From positions 87,001-151,000 of the forward strand of contig JAGFBZ010001170.1 of NCBI GenBank assembly GCA_018398805.1: a stretch of DNA of 64,000 nucleotides, written 5' to 3'. A program made the position numbers and the translations under genes. Below are positions 1 to 13,403 of the stretch, piece after piece. Under the pieces are notes generated by a model. The model saw nothing but the letters and a program-made list of their open reading frames with translations, was not told the DNA's origin and made no database searches. Position 1 is the stretch's first letter, and each line of letters opens with the position of its first letter. This DNA is from Hirundichthys speculiger (lineage: Eukaryota; Chordata; Actinopteri; Beloniformes; Exocoetidae).

Positions 1-3000
1 CTAAAACATTCTTGGGCTCATTTGTATGCATGTTTCCTAATTTAAGAGCAGTTATGAACTGGTTTTAGCATGTTTCTAATGTTACTATTTATATGTTATT
101 AATGTTTTTGGAACAGGGAATGTAAGAACAAGACAACAGACCCTGGTCTTTCCAGTGACTCACAAATTCAGTGGTTTTCCACTGGTATTGGCCTATCGCT
201 CCTGACAGCTCAACAAAAGCCTCTTTTCACTGCAGTGACACAGATTATTCCTGAATTTACTTTTTTCTGGAAAGAAACACTTCAACCTGGATTTTACTTG
301 AGCTACTTCTGGGAACAGGCTTTTTTTTTTTTTAAATTATTTTTGGAAAGGCATTTTTATTTTTGTTGTTTTCTTATATTGAAGATGTCACTTTTTTCAC
401 ATCACACATTAGTATCTAGGTAAATAATATAATCAAAACTTGATAGCATTTGAGATTTGCCGCTGTTAAATGATTTTTCTCCTGCAGTAATGACTTTGAT
501 GGGTATTAAAATGCAGGTAAGTGTTAAAACATTTACACTAACAACAATCTGAAGTACTAACAATATGCATTTAAAAAATGTTCAAAATAAATGTCTTATC
601 TACAGGCCCAGATGTGTTAAAAATTGCCCATAAAGGTAGGGAAAAATACGTAATTCAATGCAGAAAAAAACATTTTCTTCGTATTATTATTTTTGCATTT
701 GTCTTAGCTTCTGGACTGAGTTTTTGCACCTTAATTGTGAAAAGCAGTAAGATTATTAATCACTTACAAAGGTAATGAAATTATTGTGGTAACTGTTTTT
801 AACAGTTGAAACATTTTTAATATATTACAATAATTATTTCAGCTGTACTGGTTCTTACTGATTGGCGTTTGTTTCATACAAATCTTTATTAGGCAAGTAT
901 AAATATTTAACAGAATTTAGCCCTAAAGCTGTGTCTAATATATGAATTCTTCTACACATAATTTAAAAAACAAAAGAGAGAAATTTAAGCTGTTATGGTT
1001 GAATTCTAATTTGCTGCAGAAACAAATGTTTTGATGAATTGTGCATCAGATTTATGCATTTAAAATTAAACTTCAGTCTTAATGAAGTTTCACTTTAAAA
1101 GCCACTGATCAGAAGATTTTAGGCACCCACACCCACACCCACCATTTATAGTGTTTGCATATGACTTAATAACTGCAGATCCATCTCTCAATATTAATAA
1201 TGAGAACTTTTTTTTTTCCTTTTCCACCTTTTTTGGTTCCCTCATGTGGGCACACATTTATGTTTAATTTTGACTGAATAAAAAGTAAGGCCTCACTATG
1301 TCCTTTTTTTTCCTTTTTTTTTTTTAATGAGCTGCAGGAGAGAAGCTTGCAATACTTGATCATACCTTATATGGTCAACAAAACCAGTACAGTGCTGATG
1401 ACATTCTTTGCGGGGTGCAACCCAGTGGACAGGAAATTTGAGAGACATGGGAGGTCGCCTAATAAGGTGGTGGTGGGGGGAGCGAAGGGACACAGAATCC
1501 GATTGGTTCGTGATTTGAATTTCTGCCTCCACCAATGTCCAATCGTGAAGGTTTCTCCTTGGACAACCCTGTAGTTTTAATTCTGGCGTGTCCCCATGTG
1601 TGTCTATGTGTTTATGCTTGTGCTTGCATGAGTGTGTGAGAAAGCTGCTCAGCTGATGGGAGACAGGGAGGGAAGGAATGTGCGTGGTTGCTTTACAGCC
1701 CAACCACTGAGGACCGTGTCTGAACCAGGGACACCTGACAATGACTGTTACAGATCGGACAGAGTCCTGCAGAATCAATCAGTGCCACACAGATGGTCCG
1801 TCAATCCCATTTGTTTTCTGACATCATGACACTTCACGACATTAGATGCCACAGCTGAACTTTTGGCTCGTGCTGTGAAAGAGCGTGAAAATCAAGGGAG
1901 GGAGGAAAAGCGTGCAAGTATTTGTATATTTCCACTTGTGACACTGTGATTTACTACAACGGAGCTTTACTTGGATTCTCTCTCTGTTCTGCATTTCTGG
2001 ACAATGGGAGCATCTATCTCTGAGAGCTCGGACACACGCATCCAGACGCTGCTGTTGGTGGCTTATGGAAAATCACTGTATTTGCCTGGCTGCCTGCCAG
2101 GGACTTGACCCAACATACACTCAAACACACGGTACTGTCCCACCCCAGCCACCAATAGCTGATAGGGCTGGGCTAAGCAGCATTTACATTCTTTAACATC
2201 TGCTCAAGAGTATAACATTAAGAAATAATGGTGACTTGGTTGCTTGGCACATGTCATTTAGTCATCAGTCTCCAGTCATCCACAAGAAATTAACCTTTAC
2301 GATGACCAGCACGAACATTTAGTTTGTTATAGGTTTGATTTTTTTTTTTGTAAATAAATGCCAGTTGGTTATAATTTCTCCAATCAGTCCTGCTCCTCAC
2401 AGTTTTTCATGAACACTTCTTACTCTGTGTCAAAATAAACGAACTCTAACTAGCGCGCATCTGTGACTGCTGATTAAAGTATATCTGCAGAGCGTAACAA
2501 AAGTACGAAATGTACCACATTTGTCAGAGAGCATTAAATACAGCGTAGGTCAGTCCATGTTTTACATGACGAACAGCAGGGTGCTGGCGGTCACAAGACC
2601 ACCACTGATGTAAGTAGTATGTCACCAGGGTTATTATTGGAAATGAGATTCATGAAAATAGAGTTTACTGTAGTTTGAGCAAAAGTGCTCACAGCCAAGA
2701 TTGTTGCAACGTTCAAATGGGAAAAACAAAAGAAACAACAAAGGAGTATTTTTACTTAAAACAAAAAATTCAAAGCATTCATTTCATTTCATGACTCCGC
2801 TTTGAAATGATCATTGTACATATTCTGCATGTGTATACACACGTCTTCAACTGTTTGAATGCAGCAGACAATATTTAGGATTTGTTGGCAACCTGCTGCA
2901 CACTTTTCAAAAGGAGAAAGGCTTTTGTTTTTTTCTTCTTCTTCTTCTTCTTGATATGGTTTTGTAGTTTGAATAGATACTGAGTCCACACACAAAAAGC

Positions 3001-6000
3001 CCGCAGCAACAAGACACTCTATTTGGATAACTGAAGTGTTGGACAAGGGAAAATCTATGTACAGCCTATACACAAGTTAACACCCACGCACGTTTTTTTT
3101 TCTTTTTCTCTTCCTCTCTCTCTCTCTCTCTCTGTTTTCTCTTTTTTTCCTCAATGAAAATCTTTCACACGGAAGACACACATCTCTGTAGCAGTCGCGA
3201 GCCCCCCGACACGAAGACGGCTAAAGTTCATCTCATTAACTCCTGACGAGCCCACACCCGCTCTGTCTGCCACCGGAAGTGGACTGATTAAGAACTTCTG
3301 ACGCAACTGACGCTACTGCCCCTTTCAAGGATAAAGAAAAGAGAAGAGGCACACATTCAAATCTGTCCAGAGGCACGCACGCACGCACGCACGCACGCAG
3401 ACACACACACGCACAAATGCACCCCTGAGTCCACGTTGACAAATTCTTTAACAAGCTGCGGTTAAAGGGAAGCTGGTTTTACTCTGACTCACCCCCCTCC
3501 TTTCAAACAGTTTACTGGAAATAAAGAGGGAGGAGGAGGGAGGGGGCACTTTCAGAGAAGTCACGTGACGGGGCTGGGCAAACCACAGCACAGAGAGCCT
3601 TTGAGTGCAGTAGGCTGGGGGGTGTGGGGGTGGGGGGGCGAGGAAGGCAGGCATACGCCCAGCGCAGATGGCCCTGATTTGAGTTACAGGAGATACGATC
3701 CTGGGAGTTGGCAATCAAGAATTCACAGCCTCTTAACTCTTTCCGTACCACATTAAAAAGAAGAAAAAAAAAAACAAGGCAGGAAATAGTCAACTTCCTC
3801 GCAGGATCTTCTGAGACGGTCTGTGTCAGGACGGAGGATTCCTCTCTGGCATTCTCGAACTGAACGAAAGATTTAAGAGGGGGGGGGAAAAAAAAAAAGC
3901 TGATGTTCATGACATCAGCGTCTGGAGCCGTTAGAAAAAGCATGACTTCATTATTCTTGAATAGCTCTGTTGAATGAAAGAGAAAAAAAACCCAGAGGGC
4001 TTTGCTGCTGCGCATCACGTGCGCTTGTGGCAGGAAGCTGGCACGTGCAGGCTGGGAGAAAATACCAGTAGGTTTAGGTCAAAGTGCTGGCATCTACAAA
4101 CCTCTGTGACTCCAGTGGCAGGGACAAGGTCAGCATCTTCATCAAGCTCTCCTGCCATAGGATGAAAAATGTGTGTGTGTGTGTGTGTTGGGAGAGGGAG
4201 TATGGATGTGGGGGCCATGTGAGGTTCAAGAGGGGTCACATCCTTGACGACAAAATTTAACTGCTTCCTGTCTAATACAAAGCGATCCAACGATAACACA
4301 TTTTCTCCCTTCCAATCCCAGTGGAGTCTGTCCTCACTTTGTTCTACTACTAACGCTGTTTAGCTTTCCATTAAAAAAAAAAAAAAAACTTCAACATAAA
4401 TTCTCAGCTGATGAATACCTCATTCCACTGTAAAGGATGTAAAAAGGGTCAAAGGTAGACACATGAAAATTAGAAAGGTGTTGCGAAAGCTCCTTCGCTG
4501 CAAAAAGGGAACTTAATAACATCCGAGTGACAGTAAAAGCCCTGGGGAAGGAAAAAATGTTTCCGTATGTCACAGGTCCTTGGTGGTGCACGTAACCTGC
4601 GTCCGGATGCTGTTTAAACACACAGGCGCTCATCACATAGATTCACACGCACACACCGCCGCGAAGAGAAAGAGAATGAGCGAGGAAGAGAAAAAGAGAG
4701 AAATGAGCAGCGGAGGATGAGTTTTTTCGTGAGAAAGAGAATGAGTACATGAATGCAGGGACAGAACAAGAAACCAGTAAGAGCAAGGCTGAAGCTGCAG
4801 CGGCTGCGTCACTTCTAATCTGCCTTTCCACGGATGCGAAACACGCAGGCGATTCTCCTCCTGCGTCATACTCTCGGCTTGTTTGGGAAAAGATACGCAC
4901 GAGTTTCCTCCACGCTGAGATGGTGATTTAGACAAAACCTCTTCTTCCCATCAACGTTCTTCATCTCTCGCTCTTCGACTGTCTGTGCCACCTCACTGCC
5001 CTTTTTTTTTGTTGCTGAGAGGGAAGCACTCCTGTATCAGTGAGTGATGTCAGAGCCGCGCTCTCGCACATGTGGTCTGGAGTCTGGGGCTGATGTTGGT
5101 TTGCAGCTGTCCATTAATAGCAGTGGATCTTAAAGCAGGTGCAGCATCCCCGCCTGTCGTTAACCAGCAGAATGGGGTTCTTCCTTCCACTTCATGGCGT
5201 GACTTCTTTGAATCTGTTTCAGCAAATCTACAGGACAAATGATGCCAGCTCTGTGCCTTTAGGACCCCACATTGTTTTAGGTTGAGAACTGGCATCGTTC
5301 CTTATGTTCAATTCAGCCTAAACAGCTGAGAGAAAGGAGGAAGAAAGGTGACTGTGTGTGTCATCACCTGCTGCTGCTTGGGGGTATTAGCTGTGTTGTG
5401 AATGTGTGACCTTAACGTCAATAATCAGGCTGGAAAAGAAAAATGTGTAGCTGGAGGCTGTAGACCAGAGAAGGTAGCACAGTATCAGTTTTCTGCATTG
5501 CAGTTGCAGGAGTTTTTCAAATCGGCTGTGTAAATAATAACTTTTATACCTCAATGGAATAACAACAGGGAGAGAGCGTTTTCTGGCTGGCAATAATAAA
5601 TAAGTGTGCATTAAAGTAATTCGTTTTTTTTTTGGTATTTATTTTGTTTTTCATTGTTAAATTGCTTAAACAAACCTAAATTATGAAACTGTGTAACACT
5701 GAAACTAAATATGGTATCTTTAAAGGAGTAAGCAAAAGGAATCGATGGGGAATAATCACAGAGGAATGGCAAATATGCAGATTTAGACGAGCTGCAACAT
5801 GGGAAATTCTGGTAGTGAATTATTTTCTCATGTAATATTTCAATCAAACATTCACATCTAAACTATGATCAAACTCTGATTAATCATGTATGCATGCTGA
5901 ACAATGACAGACACAATGTAAACAGCAAGAATAATTCCTCTATATCACTCAGTATTGCTTTATTATGTGGGATATTCTCATAAAAACATGGAATATTCTC

Positions 6001-6440
6001 AGTAAAAAGTTTCTTCTGCAAACGAGAGTGAGTGGGTGTGAGGTAATGTACAAACCACTGAAGGACGCACGTATTTAACTGTACTTGGCCTGTCTGATCT
6101 ACACTGAAAGAAGGAGAAAAGAATTCAGTGTTAATGACCACGGGACTGACAGGTCTGATTAAAACATCCCTTCATAGCTGCACGCATTTTCCCCTTCATT
6201 CCTCCTCTTCCATTCATAATCAGGAGGGTGGAAAAAAATAATTTACAATGAGCTCTCATGCATTGTTGAAACATTTGCAGAGATGTTTGATATGGGAACA
6301 TTTTTTTAAAAAGGGGAATTTCTAAACGGCCGGAAATGGCGAAAGCATTTTGCTGGAGTGCATCACTGCCATTCTGTGAGTCACGATGTTGTGAAAGCTC
6401 TTGATTCTGGCTGTTCTGTTGAGAAACTGAGGTGTGGCAC

Positions 6441-6510
6441 ACTCACACACACACACACACACACTCACCCCCCCCCCCCCCACACACACACACACACACG
6501 CACACGCAGG
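6441..6510. repeat. (CA)n - (C)n - (CA)n compound microsatellite
   Basis: Two CA tracts flank a run of cytosines around 6468-6481. It lies about 60 bp before the ATCT tetranucleotide array. Confidence 0.95.
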
Positions 6511-6572
6511 CACGCACACGTTACAATATCTGGAAAATTCAGTTCACCAGATTTCAGCGTGAAGAAGGCCCC

Positions 6573-6573
6573 C

Positions 6574-6657
<84 letters not shown>
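6573..6657. repeat. (ATCT)n tetranucleotide microsatellite
   Basis: An uninterrupted ATCT array of 85 bp, about 21 copies. Read through, it gives a spurious SIYLSIYL peptide, so open frames here are artefacts. Confidence 0.98.
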
Positions 6658-7000
6658 GTACAGTATACCCTGCGAATTGTTGAGGCAGTTTTAAAAGGCC
6701 TATGTATGATATTATATATGCTAAAACACTCTTCCCAAACACCTTCTAAAGACATTCTTACTCATTAATTAATACTAATACTTGTTCAGGTTTTTGTCCG
6801 GCCCTCCCAAGGTAATTAAAGAAATTACATACGGTATCATCTCTCTGTTTTCTAATTTTTTTTTTTTTATATCAACTGACATTGTTATTTTAAAATTATC
6901 TACCAGTTAGGGTGAATGTGAGTGTATTTCTGCTAAAAAAAATGCCCTAAAAAATTCACGAAATTGCCGGGGCTATCACGAATTCAAATACATTGTGGGG

Positions 7001-7026
7001 AAAAAAAAAAAAAAAAAAAAAAAAAA

Positions 7027-7119
<93 letters not shown>
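7001..7119. repeat. poly(A) followed by a long (TA)n tract
   Basis: Twenty-six A residues (7001-7026) are followed by about 90 bp of alternating TA with one phase slip near 7066. The alternating IY peptides read through it are artefacts. Confidence 0.98.
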
Positions 7120-7122
<3 letters not shown>

Positions 7123-7264
7123 GGAAACGAGAAGCTAAAATTGAAATGATAAAAGCAGTAGACAATGAAAAGTGAATTTCCCAGATGCGTCTTGTAGTTA
7201 GTGGGTTTAGGTGTCAGCATGATGGAGGTGAAATACAGTGCGGGTTAAATGAGCAGTGTATCAC

Positions 7265-7396
7265 CTGTGCAGAATCCGTCTGGTCCAACATTTCCTCAAA
7301 CTTCTGGTAATCTTCATCACCGGGGTCAGCACCAGACAGCCGTGCCGCCCGTGCCATGAAGTAGGGAGGAAGTTCCCCGATAGCTGTACCAGCACC
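7265..7396 (-). CDS. vmp1: vmp1 coding exon 6 (last one in the window)
   Basis: Encodes [20 protein letters not shown], then [20 protein letters not shown] and DSAQ. This is the conserved [17 protein letters not shown] motif of the VTT/SNARE-associated domain of VMP1. Acceptor GAACAG|GGTGCT, donor GCACAG|GTGATA, 132 nt, phase 0. The gene continues to the left of position 1; I could not find the next exon in 1-7264. Confidence 0.97.
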
Positions 7397-10300
7397 CTGT
7401 TCGCATAAGCACAAACACAAATGCACAGACACACGCATATTATTCTGAATGACTGCTGAATTTAACATGACATCAAGACCGACAAAGCCATAACTGCTGT
7501 TATAACAGTTATCAACTCTGCATCTATATCTGAATATAATCAGAGGATACTATACATTTCATTAAACTTTATTTAAATACTGATCTAGATTCAACTTTAA
7601 AAAAAATCATATTCATAGTCATGTATTCAGTGGTTTGTCAGTAAAAATGACAAAGAAAAATACTATACAAAACTTAGTAATCTTATGGATACCAAGTTAC
7701 CATGGTGACTATGGGGTTAAAGGAACAAAAATATCAATATCCACTATCCAAAGCAGCTTGAGCTGCTTGATGCCTGGGATTGTACAATTGGATCACTTAA
7801 GAAGAGTGATAACAACAATGGGAAAGGATTTACAAGAGTGAAAATCCCACAGATTTTTAAAGGATTGTGGATACTCAGTGTAGGTGAAAAGCCATACGCT
7901 GCCTCTAAACAGCGCAACTGCCAAACGGAGCAGGGAGCTATAAAGTGCTGGAGCCTGTGTGATTGAAGACGGCTTAACAGGAAGAAAGCGGAAGTGATTT
8001 GAGGTAAATAAATCCTCAGCGCTTTTGTGGGTTCACCAAGTTCATCCGCCAAAACATGAGAGCAGGGTAGGTATGGGGGAGTAAGGAGGTGAGGGTTACA
8101 GACTTAATTAACACAATGAAAACTGCCGCCAAGAAATGCAATGTTTTTTTGGAGTTTCTTGCAGCTCATTACTTTAATGTTTCCAGGCACAAGGAGGGGG
8201 AGTACTGATCCGGGGGGCGGGGAGTGGGGGGGATGAGAAGGTACAGTTACAGTAAGTTACAATTATGTGATTGTGTTGTGTGATTGTAAGCCTCAACTAA
8301 TCCCCAGCACCCTACGATGTAGACAGCAATTAAAAAAATGTTGCTGAACTCCAGTGTTAAGATGGAACAGACTAAAATTACAGCATAAATCACTCTCCAA
8401 GAGGAACAAAACTTACTTAGGCACGTAACTCGTTACTGAATGGGGTGAGCCAGAAGATGATTAGTGGGTAGTTAGCAACCATGGCAGCGACAACAAGCCC
8501 AAACAGTCTTTCTCAAGAGGCAGTGCAATACCCGAATCTGGCAGCCTGCATCTTTAATCTGGACACCCTGTTCTTTTGATAATACTGCAGTCTTTGATGA
8601 AATCTGCCAGTTTTTTTTCCTCATAATGGAGACGTATTTTAATCTCACTGGCAGCTGCTCCATTCAAAAGCTCTGCCTCTGTTTGTGAGCATGCGGCTGC
8701 GAGTGTTTTTGTAGTGGGCAGTGAAATATGTCCACCTGCACAGTGGTCATGTTTGAAGTGGAGCACTTAAGGGATCTGCTGCAGTGGACCTCAACAGGGT
8801 TCAGAGGAAGACAAAGAGAGAGGAGGAAAGAGAAAGTGGGAAGGAGGAGGAGCGGTAGTAGTGCTTGTAAGGGAGGAGGGGAATGTCTCCTCACCAGTAT
8901 ATCCAGAACGCTAGGAGGAGGGGAAATGTTGGCGTGGGCGCATTGAAAATGTGTGTGCAACAGGTGTCTCCAACTGTAGAGCTGACAAACCTCGTGGGTG
9001 GCTGTGAATCCAAGGGGACTGGGTGGCACCAACACACCCACAAACCAGTAAAGAGACTCTGATAGCACTGCTGAGATCGCCATGCTGTTGTTGGTGTGGC
9101 TGCTGCTTTTTTGTTTAATCTTGCACAAATATAAGAGAATAAGTCAAAATGCATGTTTCTGCCCCGTGACCCTGGATGTATGTTGCTGTTCACATTTGCA
9201 ATTTGACATTTGTAATGTGAGAACATATTTGTATGTACACGTACTGAATTGGCCCGAATACATGACGATATTTTATTCTAGAAATCATATTCTCAAAAAT
9301 GTGGTCGTCTTTTAATCGAGGTCTAGACTTTTCTATTGTAATTACACATCTGCGCCACTGGATGGAGCCGCACTGAAGTCGCCAGTAAGCGAATGCAGCA
9401 GGATCTGATGTAAAATGGAGGATCACGCCACCGCGTAGAAATAAGGGGCTCGAAAGTTTTGTTACAGTCCAGAATTTGTTTTTGACAGACTGAATTATTA
9501 ATGTTGTTCTTGAAACCGAATATAACTCGACTTTAATGGTTATGCAGTTATTGACATCATTAATTCAGTTATTGAACTACATGGTTGTTGCTTATTAACT
9601 GAGTTATAGTCTCAGATTTGAAGAGAATAAAGTTTATTAAATAGTACTATACCTTGATCTTAAAGAACATGGAAACCTGATATGTACCTTACCTTAAGTA
9701 TGGTACCATACTTCCTAAAAAAGATGAAATCATTCAAATATTTAATACAGCAGAATGTAATCTCTGTGTGATTTTTTTTCTAAAATAATTGTACAGTAAT
9801 AAAAAGTTGTTTTATGAATAACCTCATTGTCTTCATCATATATTTATTTTCCCAAAATGAAATTTGAAAAATAGCAGTCGTCTTATAATCATAGTTGTGT
9901 ATATTCGGGCCAATACTGTATTTGTAAGTACGTAGGTGTGTTTGTGTGTCGAGTTAATATATCATAATTCTAAGGAAGCCTGAGAGGTAGGAAGCAGCCT
10001 GTCTGGTTCCTGTAAAGGCCCCAGTGATGAAGAAGTAACTGAAGATGTGTATTTCCCCCTCAACTCAACACCTTCCACAATATGGGGAACAAGGAAACAG
10101 CTAACAAAGAAAGAAAAACAATCCCATTATGTGTCACTTACCAAGTTCTGTTTTTAAAATGTTCTGCAGAACGTTTCTGTATTTGTTCTTGTGCTTTTAT
10201 TTGTCCTAAATAGGTGTGCAAGTGTTACAAGCCACTGTCCGTGGTTTCATGGTGTGTGTGAAACATGTGAGTCATTGATGAACCACAAGGACCCGATTCT

Positions 10301-13300
10301 GACTGCAACCAGACATCTACACACTGATGACTGCTCTTTCAGATCCAAGAAGTAACACTCACACTGCAAGTTTTAACTTCTTCTTTTTTTTTAAACATGT
10401 TTTTACATGTTTTTACTGTGATATAGGAAAAATATTTCTGTTCAGGCCCTGAAAAAAGATCTCTGACTGATTCTTTTTTATTCTTTTTTAAAATAATCTT
10501 TCTCAGTAGTCACAGGATTGGTCAGAGTTGAGTGAAACTACTGACGTTTAGGGGAAATTCGTGGTGAGGAACTGGGGTTTTCCAAGTAAATGACTTATCA
10601 ATGTGTGTATTTGTACTTAATGCAAATTTTGTGGCATTTCTAATTTGAATGTTTGTTTTTTTTTTTTCTTTCTTTTAACTGATGAGTGGCACAAAAAAAG
10701 CGAGGACATGAAGAGACAAGTGAGCAGTGCTATAAAGATTAAGTTAGATCATCTTTGATCAGAGTGAAATCTAAATAAATTAAATAATTATTTGCATCAA
10801 GGTTTTAACATAATGTAAATGGTGTAAGTTTTACAATAAGTTTTTACATTTTACACAGTTGTATAAATGAGTGCATTGCATGTTAACAGAGAAAATAATC
10901 ACATGCATATCTGATTTGTGCATATACAGTTCAACTTCACTTAAGTCATTTCTATGTTTCATCTAATAAATCTTTAAAAATGTACTATGTAAACTGAAAA
11001 ATGCACAGTGGCCATGAGCTTTGCTTCCAAGTAACTCAATCTTCACCTGACAACAGGACTGTTTCTAAAAGCTTCATTCTGTGTGTCGAGCATTTAGCCT
11101 TTTAGCTGCTCCTCCCACGGCATCCAGGGCCAGACTCACCCACATGCAGGCTTCCAGGCGAACTTTTGAGATAATGGTCCACAGAGAGATGCTTCCTCGG
11201 AGGGCCGCTGATCCCATCATCCCGTCTGCCCCCGCAGCCTCAACGCCCACCTGCTCCACATCAGCGCTCGATGTTGCTGTTTCTCGTTGGGGACAGACTA
11301 TTTGGTCCGGATAGGGGGGCTCAGGGAAATCCACAGAGTCACATTCATAGGCTGCGAGGGTGACGGATGCTATGTGTGGTCCCTGAAAAACAGAGAAAAG
11401 AAGAATTTGACAAAGACAGAAAAAAAAGCAGATGATTGAAGGAGTAAAGGAGAAAAAAAGACTGAGTAGGAGGAAATCTACCTGTTGGAAGTTTTTGAGT
11501 CAGAGGAAGACCCCTTCATTGTTAGCATAGGAGGAATGCAGCAGCAGTGATTCAAATATTGACTGATAACATCGCGACAGTTACATGTGGGCAAGTATCG
11601 ACAATGTGCAACCTGTATTTCACACGGCAGTGGATTAGCATAAATAATTAATATTATCTGGTGGTTCAACTTTCCTCCCAGTACAAAGAAAATAGGAAAA
11701 TAGAAAATAATGAAAAACACACAAGGAGGAGCATGCCCTTTAAAATCCAACAACAGGATCAGTGGCAACAGATAGAGAGTGGAGAGTCCCAAATAGAGAC
11801 AATCAAATGTGGAAACCATTTGGTAAACACACACCCACACCCATTTGTATACTTATTCACCCATTTTAGATTGCTGTAAAAAATGGCTAACCTAAATATG
11901 GAGCATTTCATTGACACAGAGGCTTTGAAGCCTGATTCTCCCCACTGTTTTTAGGTGACATGCCAATTCAGCCATGTGCCCACTGCTGCAAATGTGCCCT
12001 AAGCAATCATAATGAAGAGCAGCATAAAAAGCAACCAGTTCTGAATTTAGTTTCTCTGCAGATGAAGTGTATTAATGTAGGACTGTTCCTACTTTATGAA
12101 TGAGGCAGGATCATACCTCAGGACTGACTTTGATATGGCCTGATATGGTTTACATGTGTAGCTTTTGTTTATTTATTGTTTCGGTTTTGGCTTCCAGTGA
12201 GAAAACAGAGCATGGGAAGGAAAAGTGGTGCCGGTTTGATGTCTGGTGCATGGTGAAAATTTGTGAAACTGCCAGCTTTTTGTTCTTCCGTCTGGAGTTT
12301 CTGAAGCAAGTCAATCCCAGCATCCACAATGCTGTGGCGTGGGGAGACTCCGAGGCCACACACAATGATGATTAAGCTCACTTACAGAAAAATGCAAAAA
12401 TGAACACATCAAGATGGTAAATCTTTGTTTCAACAGATTTCTGGCATACTGAAATGAGGAACTAGCAGTGTTAGTTCTTCAAGGTCATTGGACATCTTGC
12501 TGTAACTGCATCTCTACTATTTTAACATCAGCAATTTAACTCTCACATAGCTTCACTACATCACCGTTAAATGATTAAATGTCAATCAGTAAAGTTTTAA
12601 AGCTTCTTGTGGCAAAGTTTCTCTCTTTTTTGACTGCAGCATGGATACTGCACCTGCTAGATGAGTACAAAAAAAAAAAACCCTGTTGTTTCTACACTTT
12701 GATTGAGTTATTGCAGCTTGTTTCTTTGAAAAAAAGAAAACTTAATGGAAAAATGGCTGTTGGTCATTCCACATTGACTCATCATGACACTGAGGACATC
12801 ATCTGAGAGTACAACTTTTGGCTGAGTGTTATAATGCTAAACGGGATCCGGTCTGAGAGTAAGGGTCATGTAATTTTGTATCTTCTCTGTAAGAAGATTT
12901 TGCACACCTGACAAATATAGATCTAAAAGGGGCTAGAAGATCAAACAAGTTTGGAGTATGATCCCTGTAAATAAAGGCAAGCCTTACGGTCTGAGATGAT
13001 ATATGACGACACTTTGTACTTTGCCTATTCCATGTGTTTACACTCGTCTATGTGCGTGTAGGAAGGGTGCTCCCAGTGACGCACGGAGGTAGTTTGGCAT
13101 GACACACTGCAGCACCAAACCAATCAGCAAACTCGGGGTATGGCTGGAGCATCTGGAGCAGCATGCAACGAGGCAGGATAGGACAGGATGGAACGTGGGA
13201 GGCTGGGGCAATGGTGTGTTAAGCAACAGGAAACTACAATGTCTTCACAGGGAAAAGCACACTCCCTTAAAATACACAGATTACTTGCTAGATATGCAAC

Positions 13301-13357
13301 ATCAGTGAGCATCCACAAAAGCACCTTCACTGATACTATACTGAGGAAAAAGCTCAG

Positions 13358-13403
<46 letters not shown>

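Larger units (their letters stand above)
1..7264. other. vmp1 intron, no gene recognised
   Basis: No coding exon is recognisable on either strand. The stretch is AT-rich, with simple repeats at about 3370-3416 (ACGC/CA), 4171-4189 (GT), 6441-6510, 6573-6657 and 7001-7119. Open frames of 60-160 codons occur at 235-423, 1296-1829 and elsewhere, but they lack recognisable domains and include low-complexity runs. It is most simply the intron after vmp1 coding exon 6. Confidence 0.7.

Noticed and set aside
1296..1829. 160-codon minus-strand frame and overlapping plus-strand frames
   Set aside because: No recognisable domain, contains His/Lys/Thr-rich low-complexity stretches and a poly-Lys tail from a T-run; no splice context. 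Probably a chance frame in a vmp1 intron.
6358..6768. 136-codon frame with SIYLSIYL repeats
   Set aside because: Produced by the ATCT microsatellite and CA tracts; not a gene.
6956..7220. Frames with long IYIYIY runs
   Set aside because: Translation of the (TA)n tract.
1..7264. miR-21 hairpin, hosted near the 3' end of vertebrate vmp1
   Set aside because: Looked for its mature sequence on both strands and did not see it; the vmp1 3' exons are also absent, so it should be left of the window.
8664..9226. 154- and 111-codon minus-strand frames
   Set aside because: No similarity recognised; overlap each other and end inside the inverted-repeat element region. Treated as chance.
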